Shown here: piece after piece, positions 1-4,480 of the stretch
Layout: each line of letters begins with the position of its first letter
Position numbering within the stretch: the first letter of the stretch is position 1
Origin: Campylobacteraceae bacterium
Lineage (GTDB): Bacteria; Campylobacterota; Campylobacteria; Campylobacterales; Sulfurovaceae
Direction: 5' to 3'
NCBI GenBank assembly: GCA_027083075.1
Contig: JALWQQ010000105.1
Location: 1 to 6,174 of the forward strand
DNA length: 6,174 bases
Notes under the pieces: model-generated
What the model was told of the DNA's origin: nothing
Seen by the model: only the letters and a program-made list of their open reading frames with translations
Database searches by the model: none
Translations under genes and position numbers: made by a program

Positions 1-689
1 CATCGGTAGTACACCTCGATCCGAGTCGCTCTTCGACCAAAAAAGGCGAAAGTTTAGAGGATACCTTTGCCAACCTCTGCGCGATGGATCCGGACGGGGT
101 GATCGTACGGCACTCACGCAACGAAACGCCGAGAGAACTGGCGGCGATGAAGATGGTGCCGGTGATCAATGCGGGTGCGGGCAACTACGCACACCCTTCG
201 CAAGCGCTGCTCGATCTCTTTACGATGAAGGAGCACTTCGGCGACCTACGCGGTAAAAAGATCGCCATCGTCGGCGATATCGTCAACTCGCGCGTCGCAA
301 GCTCGGGTATTCGCCTCTTTACGCGTATGGGCATGGAGGTGAAGCTGGTTGCGCCCGAACCCTTTATGCCGCAAAGTGACCTACCCAAATACGAAGGCCT
401 CGAAGCGGTACTCGACGATGTCGATGTCGTAATGAGTTTGCGTGCACAGTTAGAGCGCCACAGCCAACCGATCTTCGACGATTACGGTGAATACGCCAAA
501 CACTACTGCATCGACAAGGCGCGTCTCGGCGCACGCGATATCTTGCTTTTGCATCCCGGACCGGTCATGCGCAATATCGACATCAGCGACGAGATGCTCT
601 CCGATCCGCGCTGCAAAGTACTCGAGCAGGTACGCAACGGTGTCTTTGTGCGTATGGCGATCTTGAAACTGCTGCTTCTCGATAGTTAG
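1..689 (+). CDS. pyrB: Aspartate carbamoyltransferase catalytic chain, 5' end missing
   Basis: This enzyme condenses carbamoyl phosphate with aspartate to N-carbamoyl-aspartate, the committed step of pyrimidine synthesis in the cytosol. The gene enters from the left edge; the reading frame is open from base 3, so 228 residues are visible and roughly 65 N-terminal residues of a typical ~295-residue protein are absent. Visible family signatures in order are SSTKKGE (phosphate and catalytic lysine loop, bases about 45-65), VRHS, AHPSQALLDL (carbamoyl-phosphate His and Gln), GDIVNSRVASSG (aspartate-binding Arg), the LRAQLERH stretch and the C-terminal HPGPVMR loop. The ATG at 84 is internal, because clear ATCase sequence continues upstream of it. 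No regulatory chain (pyrI) is visible. The stop lies 4 nt before pabB, so the two genes are probably cotranscribed. Family assignment is firm; the operon is inferred from spacing. Confidence 0.96.
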   Translation, partial: SVVHLDPSRSSTKKGESLEDTFANLCAMDPDGVIVRHSRNETPRELAAMKMVPVINAGAGNYAHPSQALLDLFTMKEHFGDLRGKKIAIVGDIVNSRVASSGIRLFTRMGMEVKLVAPEPFMPQSDLPKYEGLEAVLDDVDVVMSLRAQLERHSQPIFDDYGEYAKHYCIDKARLGARDILLLHPGPVMRNIDISDEMLSDPRCKVLEQVRNGVFVRMAILKLLLLDS

Positions 690-693
690 TCGC

Positions 694-1776
694 ATGATGG
701 CATGGTACACCCGAAAGGACGGCTTTGCGCAGATGAACCGCTTGGGAAGCTTGCGCACACCCTTTCTCTTTATCCTCTCGTATGACAAAACGGCGCTCTT
801 TGTCTCGCCGCTTGAAAAGTTGAATAGCAATAGCGTCAAATACAAACTGCAAGATCGGCGCAATACACCGCGACGAAAGCGTGACAGGACATATCGCTTT
901 GAGAAATTTCCCGTTGACTTTACGACTTATAAAACGGCGCTTGAGAGGGTACATGAAGAGATACGACGCGGCAACACCTATCTGCTTAACCTCACCTTTG
1001 CTACACCGATCGAGACCGATCTTGGTCTTGAAGAGATTTTTTATTTTTCCAAGGCAAAATTCAAGCTCTATCTCAAAGATCGTTTCGTCTGCTTTTCACC
1101 CGAACGCTTTGTCAAGATCGAGGCAAATACCATCCGCACCTATCCGATGAAAGGCACGATCGACGCGGCGCTACCCGATGCCGAAGCGGTGATTTTGTCC
1201 GACGAAAAAGAGATGGCGGAACATGTGATGATCGTCGATCTGATGCGCAACGATCTTGGTATCGTAGGCAAAGAGGTGCGCGTAGAGCGTTTTCGCTATG
1301 TCGATGAGATCACGGCGGGCGACAAACGTCTGTTGCAAGTGAGCTCCGAGATCAGCGCAACACTTCAGAGCAATTGGCATGATCATATCGGGACGATCAT
1401 CGATCGTATCACACCCGCCGGCTCCATCACCGGCACACCCAAAAAGAAAACTTGTGAGATCATCGAAGCGGTCGAAAACTATCGCCGCGGCTTCTATACG
1501 GGGATTTTCGGCATCTACGACGGCAAAAGCTTTGACAGTGCAGTGATGATCCGCTTCGTCGAAAAGAGCGAGAAGGGATTGCTCTATAGAAGCGGTGGCG
1601 GCATCGCGATAGATAGCAATGCGCGCAGCGAGGACGAAGAGCTTATCGACAAGATCTATCTGCCTCTTAAAAACGGTATTTGGAGCCAGACCCTCTTCGG
1701 TTCCTCATTACTCATTGCTCGTTACTCATTCTCTAGGGTCAGACCCGCAACGACAACGCTAAAGCATTGTCATTGA
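694..1776 (+). CDS. pabB: Aminodeoxychorismate synthase component I (PabB)
   Basis: PabB converts chorismate plus ammonia to 4-amino-4-deoxychorismate in folate synthesis, normally with the glutaminase PabA. The chorismate-binding domain spans about residues 75-325. YPMKGTID at 150-157 places a lysine (K153) where PabB enzymes carry their nucleophile and anthranilate synthases carry alanine, which favours PabB over TrpE. EHVMIVDLMRNDLG (177-190), PAGSITGTPK (241-250), GFYTGIFG and the GGGIAIDS strand are also present. The family core ends near DKIYLPL (residue 325). The last 35 residues are encoded by heptamer and palindromic repeat DNA and look like an acquired tail, with the stop in the arm of a hairpin. 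The start is uncertain: ATG at 694 or 697 has no clear ribosome site, and ATG at 733 (MNRLGSLRTPF) would match the usual beginning of the domain. No pabA or pabC follows. Confidence 0.93.
   Translation: MMAWYTRKDGFAQMNRLGSLRTPFLFILSYDKTALFVSPLEKLNSNSVKYKLQDRRNTPRRKRDRTYRFEKFPVDFTTYKTALERVHEEIRRGNTYLLNLTFATPIETDLGLEEIFYFSKAKFKLYLKDRFVCFSPERFVKIEANTIRTYPMKGTIDAALPDAEAVILSDEKEMAEHVMIVDLMRNDLGIVGKEVRVERFRYVDEITAGDKRLLQVSSEISATLQSNWHDHIGTIIDRITPAGSITGTPKKKTCEIIEAVENYRRGFYTGIFGIYDGKSFDSAVMIRFVEKSEKGLLYRSGGGIAIDSNARSEDEELIDKIYLPLKNGIWSQTLFGSSLLIARYSFSRVRPATTTLKHCH
1702..1736. repeat. Degenerate heptamer tandem repeat, patch 1
   Basis: Five consecutive heptamers can be aligned: TCCTCAT, TACTCAT, TGCTCGT, TACTCAT, TCTCTAG. 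The patch lies inside the 3' end of the pabB reading frame and codes part of its C-terminal tail. The same family recurs as TCCTCAT at 2050-2063 and as TCTTCAC/TATTCAC elsewhere in the convergent region. Confidence 0.75.
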
Positions 1777-1787
1777 GGTCAGACCCC
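1735..1787. repeat. Hairpin bracketed by GGTCAGACC palindromes (RAYT/REP-like element)
   Basis: GGGTCAGACCC at 1736-1746 and GGTCAGACC at 1777-1785 are odd-length palindromes, and a further TTGACCCC lies at 1788-1795. Between them, 1749-1774 forms a 12-bp hairpin with a 2-nt loop around GCTAAAGC. Its two plus-strand C-A mismatches become G-T wobbles on the minus strand, so the minus strand pairs along all 12 positions. From general knowledge, GGGTCAGACCC-type palindromes are often found with REP-associated tyrosine transposases; no such transposase is in the window. The pabB stop codon (1774-1776) overlaps the right arm. Confidence 0.65.
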
Positions 1788-1793
1788 TTGACC

Positions 1794-1807
1794 CCTTCAC
1801 TCTTCAC
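1794..1807. repeat. Heptamer repeat, patch 2
   Basis: Two heptamers, CCTTCAC and TCTTCAC, run directly into TAAAGAG and then into the first 22-bp palindromic element. The same arrangement of heptamer followed by palindrome recurs 141 bp downstream, which makes this the left end of a direct duplication. Confidence 0.6.
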
Positions 1808-1814
1808 TAAAGAG

Positions 1815-1836
1815 ACGGGGCTAAAGCCCCTACTCC
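1815..1836 (+). repeat. 22-bp palindromic element, copy 1
   Basis: The element is ACGGGGCTAAAGCCCC followed by TACTCC. Its core is a perfect 6-bp stem (GGGGCT/AGCCCC) with a 2-nt AA loop at 1817-1830. It is one of four copies in the convergent intergenic region and faces copy 2 in inverted orientation 24 bp away. The TACTCC flank is conserved across copies and gives each one a direction. Confidence 0.85.
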
Positions 1837-1860
1837 TTGATACATATCCGTTACCTGAAC

Positions 1861-1882
1861 GGAGTAGGGACTTTAGTCCCGT
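1861..1882 (-). repeat. 22-bp palindromic element, copy 2 (inverted)
   Basis: Read on the minus strand this copy is ACGGGACTAAAGTCCC followed by TACTCC, so it is copy 1 inverted. Its stem is GGGACT/AGTCCC at 1867-1880. Compared with copy 1 a G-C pair has become an A-T pair on both arms, a compensatory change that supports a real folded structure. Confidence 0.85.
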
Positions 1883-1910
1883 AAAATAAAAAAGCTTTCC
1901 AAAGGAAAGC
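1881..1910 (-). terminator. Rho-independent terminator of the minus-strand operon
   Basis: On the minus strand a perfect 7-bp stem, GCTTTCC / GGAAAGC, closes a TTT loop (1894-1910) and is followed directly by TTTTTTATTTTA (1882-1893). This is a classic intrinsic terminator. It lies about 97 nt after the stop of the lipoprotein gene, the last gene of the operon. On the plus strand the hairpin is followed by ATACCG, so it does not serve pabB in the same way. Confidence 0.85.
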
Positions 1911-1920
1911 ATACCGAAAC

Positions 1921-1948
1921 TCTTCACTCTTCACCCTTCTTTCTTCAC
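1921..1948. repeat. Heptamer repeat, patch 3
   Basis: Four heptamers are in register: TCTTCAC, TCTTCAC, CCTTCTT, TCTTCAC. They run into TAAAAAG and then palindromic copy 3, repeating the layout of patch 2 and copy 1. Confidence 0.75.
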
Positions 1949-1955
1949 TAAAAAG

Positions 1956-1977
1956 ACGGGGCTAAAGCCCCTGCTCC
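1956..1977 (+). repeat. 22-bp palindromic element, copy 3
   Basis: The sequence is ACGGGGCTAAAGCCCC followed by TGCTCC, with the perfect stem at 1958-1971. It differs from copy 1 at one base. Together with its left flank (from 1942) it repeats 1801-1840 with very few mismatches, which indicates that the heptamer and palindrome were duplicated as one unit. Confidence 0.85.
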
Positions 1978-1982
1978 TTATC

Positions 1983-2010
1983 TCTTCACTATTCACTATT
2001 CTCTCTTCAC
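1983..2010. repeat. Heptamer repeat, patch 4
   Basis: Four heptamers are in register: TCTTCAC, TATTCAC, TATTCTC, TCTTCAC. The stop codon of the minus-strand lipoprotein gene (2007-2009) lies inside the last unit, read as GTGAAGA on the minus strand. Confidence 0.75.
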
Positions 2011-2582
2011 TCTATTGCATTTGCGGGACTAAAGTCCCGCCTCCAAAATTCCTCATTCCTCATTCCACAAAGGCATCTGTCCTTTCGGTGTTTCCATCGG
2101 TAATCGGGGTCTTTGTCAACGGGGTAGAAAACCAAACGTCCGCTATCGCGCCACGCATCGATCACAAGCCCCTTGTTTAACGGTTTGTCTTTGGCGACGA
2201 CAAGCACCGCATTGTGCTCGCGAAAATACTCTCCCCTATGCGCAACAACAAGATGAAAACGATAGTGCGGAAGGATGGCTTGATGGCGTAAAAGATCCAA
2301 ATAGATCGCATCGGCGTATTGCCAACAGAGTCCGCCGTTTTTCAGGTGAAGGTTGACCAAAAGGTTGTGCCACCAAGGCGGCAGCGTTCTGTCAAAACGA
2401 CGTGTCAACCGAGCGGCTTGAGCCAGTATCCTTTGCGAGAGCAGTTTGCTCTCTTTTTTGTCAACCTTTGTGTCAAGTGCGACAATCGCTTGTCTCAAGC
2501 GTTGCTGTTGCGAAGCATAGAGCGGTTCGGGACGGCTGACACAGCCATGCACAAGAAGCAATGCAAGGCTAATAGAGCACAT
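2007..2582 (-). CDS. Putative lipoprotein with a possible Cys-His-Asp triad
   Basis: The only ATG (2582) gives 191 residues and overlaps the rhomboid stop by 14 nt, suggesting translational coupling. A hydrophobic stretch SISLALLLVHGC ends in a lipobox-like cysteine (residue 14), so export and lipid anchoring are likely. From this ATG the signal lacks positive charges; TTG starts at 2612 or 2642 would add RR pairs and cannot be excluded. After a polar helical stretch, the conserved-looking core reads GGLCWQYAD (C86), REHNAVLVV (H123) and VIDAWRDSGRL (D142). That order and spacing suit a transglutaminase/papain-like cysteine fold, and I recall similar proteins annotated as hypothetical in many Gram-negatives. 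The enzymatic role is inference. The last ~19 residues (from GMRNEEFW) are encoded largely by repeat DNA and look like a replaced end. It is the last gene before the terminator. Confidence 0.78.
   Translation of the reverse strand: MCSISLALLLVHGCVSRPEPLYASQQQRLRQAIVALDTKVDKKESKLLSQRILAQAARLTRRFDRTLPPWWHNLLVNLHLKNGGLCWQYADAIYLDLLRHQAILPHYRFHLVVAHRGEYFREHNAVLVVAKDKPLNKGLVIDAWRDSGRLVFYPVDKDPDYRWKHRKDRCLCGMRNEEFWRRDFSPANAIE
2023..2044 (+). repeat. 22-bp palindromic element, copy 4, inside a reading frame
   Basis: The sequence is GCGGGACTAAAGTCCCGC followed by CTCC. This copy has the longest stem of the four: 8 perfect base pairs (2023-2030 with 2033-2040) around an AA loop. It is translated on the minus strand as part of WRRDFSPA near the C-terminus of the lipoprotein. 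Confidence 0.85.
2050..2063. repeat. Heptamer repeat, patch 5
   Basis: Two identical heptamers TCCTCAT are followed by a partial TCC. They match the patch inside the pabB tail (1702-1729) rather than the TCTTCAC patches between, so the outer edges of the block share one heptamer type. Confidence 0.65.
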
Positions 2583-3243
2583 ACGACGCAGCAGCGTGCA
2601 GTCGCGCCGCAAGCCACGCGCAAACGGCAAAAAGCAAGACAAGATAGACCCCTAACCCCGGCAAGGCAAAACGACCGACAAGCCAACCGCCGACGATACC
2701 TGTCAATAGCCCGCCGATATGCGCCGTCATATCGACTTCGGGGATGGCGATGCCGATCAGAAAGTTCAGCGCCAAGACTGCACCGAAATCCTTCATAAAG
2801 GTGTGAAAGTAGTACCCTATGCGCTCTCTGTGCGCTACGATCACCCCTGCCAAAGCACCGAATATCCCGAAGATCGCTCCGCTGGCACCAACCCCTACGC
2901 TTGCGGGATGCACCATCATCGAAAGCAACCCGCCGACGATGCCCGCGCCGAAGTAGAGCGCCAAGTAGTTATACCATGCAAGGAAGCGCTCTAGCGGACG
3001 CCCGACAAGATAGAGCGAAACCATATTCATTAGCAGGTGTGTCAACCCGCCGTGCAGAAACATCGCACTTAGCAGACGCCACCACTCGCCCTCTACGACA
3101 ACGACAGGCGTATAGAGTGCACCTACACGCAAGAGTAGGCGCAGATCGATTGTAGTTACGCTTCCGCCGATTACTACCGTATAAAGGTAGGCAAGGATAT
3201 TGAGCACAATAAGCCCGAAGGTCAGGCGCGAAGAGGCGGGCAT
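2569..3243 (-). CDS. Rhomboid family intramembrane serine protease
   Basis: Rhomboids cleave transmembrane substrates within the bilayer using a Ser-His dyad. The 224-residue protein has about six hydrophobic segments. Catalytic landmarks are WWRLLSAMFLHGGLTHLLMN (54-73; H69 and N73 as in the GlpG HxxxN helix), GASGAIFG (119-126, nucleophile S121) and AHIGGLLTG (174-182, general base H175). The ABL loop Trp-Arg is present (W55, R56). The ATG at 3243 overlaps the upstream stop by one base (TGATG), so translation is probably coupled. A TTG one codon earlier is possible but unlikely. The 3' end overlaps the lipoprotein start. Substrates cannot be read from sequence; the adjacent exported protein is a candidate partner only by position. 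Confidence 0.95.
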   Translation of the reverse strand: MPASSRLTFGLIVLNILAYLYTVVIGGSVTTIDLRLLLRVGALYTPVVVVEGEWWRLLSAMFLHGGLTHLLMNMVSLYLVGRPLERFLAWYNYLALYFGAGIVGGLLSMMVHPASVGVGASGAIFGIFGALAGVIVAHRERIGYYFHTFMKDFGAVLALNFLIGIAIPEVDMTAHIGGLLTGIVGGWLVGRFALPGLGVYLVLLFAVCAWLAARLHAAASYVLY

Positions 3244-3623
3244 CAAACGATCGCTTCGGGGAAGATCACACCGTCGATATTGCTACGGGCGATTTTGCTG
3301 ATCTCTTTTTCGTCGAAGATCAATGCCAAAACCTTGGTGTCGAAAAGATAATTTTCCGCAATGGGTTGTATCACCATTGCATCGTCCTCTTCACAAACGA
3401 TGTAGTCCGCCCCGATCGCATTGGCAAAGATCGCATCTTTAAGGCTATTGACCGTGACGGCAAACGGCAGCTCGTTGGCAGCACAATGACGCGCCAATTC
3501 GTGCGAATCGACCAAGGGCTCCAAGAGTAAGATCTCATCGGCGCCGCTCTTTTCGATATCGCTTTGCTTAAAGACCTTCCGAAACTTCGGACTCTTGATC
3601 CACGGATGTCCGAAAATGATCAT
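3243..3623 (-). CDS. Conserved hypothetical protein, 126 residues
   Basis: I do not recognise a characterised family, though MIIFGHPWI...PKF at the start recalls a conserved Campylobacterota hypothetical. The protein is soluble, without signal peptide or membrane segment, and looks like alternating alpha/beta: strands EILLLEPL, FAVTVNS, ADYIVCEE, KVLALIF and DGVIFPEA are separated by helices. The EEDD acidic run near residues 78-81 is the only striking patch. The start at ATG 3623 is set by a good AAGGAG site 7 nt upstream; an extension to 3791 would overlap almost all of the preceding gene and lacks support. It follows the zinc-ribbon gene by 1 nt and overlaps the rhomboid start by 1 nt, so it belongs to the coupled operon. 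Confidence 0.85.
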   Translation of the reverse strand: MIIFGHPWIKSPKFRKVFKQSDIEKSGADEILLLEPLVDSHELARHCAANELPFAVTVNSLKDAIFANAIGADYIVCEEDDAMVIQPIAENYLFDTKVLALIFDEKEISKIARSNIDGVIFPEAIV

Positions 3624-3624
3624 C

Positions 3625-3864
3625 TTACGACTCCTTTTTGTCGGGCAAGCAACTCTTGGAACAGTAATAACGACCCGAGACGATATATGCCTCTTTGACC
3701 GCCACATAGGTGCCACAGTGTGCACACTCCACCATCGTCTCTTCCGACTCTTTTTGCTTCTTGTTTTCGGTGTTTTTCGCTCTATCGACAATAGGCAATT
3801 TACCGCCCATCAAACGATAGAGCGCCACGGCAACGACGGCAAAGAGAAGTAGTTTGACAATCAC
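3625..3864 (-). CDS. PP0621-type small membrane-anchored zinc-ribbon protein
   Basis: This 79-residue protein has one N-terminal hydrophobic segment (IVKLLLFAVVAVALYRLM, residues 2-19), a lysine/glutamate-rich linker (about 28-43), and a C-terminal zinc-ribbon-like domain. The domain has C47 and C50 in VECAHCGTYV and C68 and C72 in YYCSKSCLP. This order matches the PP0621 family, whose function is unknown. By topology the metal site probably faces the cytoplasm. The start codon is GTG at 3864, sharing GTGA with the rsmG stop (4-nt overlap), with AAAGGG 5 nt upstream. It is small but convincing because of the paired Cys motifs and tight packing in the operon. Confidence 0.9.
   Translation of the reverse strand: MIVKLLLFAVVAVALYRLMGGKLPIVDRAKNTENKKQKESEETMVECAHCGTYVAVKEAYIVSGRYYCSKSCLPDKKES
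3631..3636 (-). promoter_or_regulatory. Ribosome binding site deciding the start of the 126-residue gene
   Basis: AAGGAG on the minus strand lies 7 nt before the ATG at 3623, inside the last codons of the zinc-ribbon gene. It is the best Shine-Dalgarno match seen in the operon and supports the short start over the upstream alternative. Confidence 0.8.
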
Positions 3865-4451
3865 GCTTGCCCTTTGATATAGAGATAGTAACGCTTTTTT
3901 CTTTGTACTATATCATAGCTAAGCTGACGCTTCAAGCCCTCAAGCTCCGATTCGATACGCTCGCCCTTATAAAAGAGGTAGCGGCTTCTTGCGTCCGATA
4001 CCGCTGCGGTAAGTCGTAACAGTAGTGCGGTATCGGTAACGGCACGCGAAGTGATGAGTTCAAAAGGGGGCGCGTCGATCGTTTCGACACGCTTAGGGAC
4101 AACCTCGACATGCTTAAGCCCCAAGCGTACCGCCGCAAAGCGTAAAAAAGAGGCGCGCTTGCGTATCGGTTCGCAAAGCACGGCGAGACTCTCTTGCCAA
4201 GCGATCGCCAAAACCAAGCCCGGAAAACCCGCCCCCGTTCCGACATCCAAAAAACGCTCAGGCTGCGAGACAAAGGTAAGCGGATAGAGCGCATCGACGA
4301 TATTTTCATAGATCGTCTCACGATCTTTTGCACCGGTAAGGTTGTGTACGCGGTTCCACTCCATCAATAGCGCGGCAAATGTTTCCAATTTAGCGATCAC
4401 ACTATCTTCCACATCGATATTGTCAACCGCCGGATTCTCTTTTAGCGACAT
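3861..4451 (-). CDS. rsmG: 16S rRNA (guanine527-N7)-methyltransferase RsmG
   Basis: RsmG (GidB) methylates N7 of G527 in 16S rRNA using S-adenosylmethionine; loss gives low-level streptomycin resistance in several bacteria. The 196-residue protein shows the usual order: an N-terminal helical region with WNRVHNLTGAKD (32-43), the SAM-binding motif FLDVGTGAGFPGL (67-79), the acidic residue in LCEPIRKR (92-99), the TSRAV motif (134-138), and the late strand YLFYKGER (158-165). Length is near normal for the family. The ATG at 4451 has AAAAGGA 9 nt upstream; the frame stays open to 4544, but that extension overlaps the fic 3' end and lacks family sequence. It starts 29 nt after the fic stop and overlaps the next gene by 4 nt. 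Confidence 0.95.
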   Translation of the reverse strand: MSLKENPAVDNIDVEDSVIAKLETFAALLMEWNRVHNLTGAKDRETIYENIVDALYPLTFVSQPERFLDVGTGAGFPGLVLAIAWQESLAVLCEPIRKRASFLRFAAVRLGLKHVEVVPKRVETIDAPPFELITSRAVTDTALLLRLTAAVSDARSRYLFYKGERIESELEGLKRQLSYDIVQRKKRYYLYIKGQA

Positions 4452-4460
4452 CTTCTGTAT

Positions 4461-4467
4461 TCCTTTT
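4461..4467 (-). promoter_or_regulatory. Ribosome binding site of rsmG
   Basis: AAAAGGA on the minus strand lies 9 nt before the ATG at 4451, in the 29-nt gap after fic. It supports the ATG at 4451 rather than a start inside fic. Confidence 0.65.
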
Positions 4468-4480
4468 CTTTGTATCTTGG

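Larger units (their letters stand above)
1815..1882. repeat. REPIN-like composite of copies 1 and 2
   Basis: Two copies of the element stand head to head with a 24-bp spacer (1837-1860). The outer 22-bp arms are inverted repeats differing at only two positions. A long hairpin made of two small palindromes is the typical form of a REPIN or BIME, the unit moved by RAYT-type transposases. The structure is visible directly; the mobility mechanism is inferred. Confidence 0.7.

Noticed and set aside
694..1776. TrpE (anthranilate synthase) as the identity of the chorismate-binding gene
   Set aside because: YPMKGT carries the lysine typical of PabB where TrpE has alanine, and the protein is short and single-domain like PabB of this group.
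1815..2044. CRISPR-like array
   Set aside because: Copies are palindromic, in mixed orientation, and spaced unevenly (24, 73 and 45 bp) with repeat DNA between; there are no regular unique spacers.
2583..2642. TTG 2642 as the lipoprotein start
   Set aside because: It is a TTG and needs a 74-nt overlap with the rhomboid gene. It is kept only as an alternative because it, or TTG 2612, would add positive charges to the signal peptide.
2319..3155. Plus-strand open frames opposite the rhomboid and lipoprotein genes
   Set aside because: Their translations are Arg/Gln/Pro-rich, without domains, and lie antisense to confident genes.
3624..3791. Longer start for the 126-residue hypothetical
   Set aside because: The extension lies almost wholly within the zinc-ribbon gene in another frame and is a basic, low-quality sequence; AAGGAG before ATG 3623 decides for the short form.
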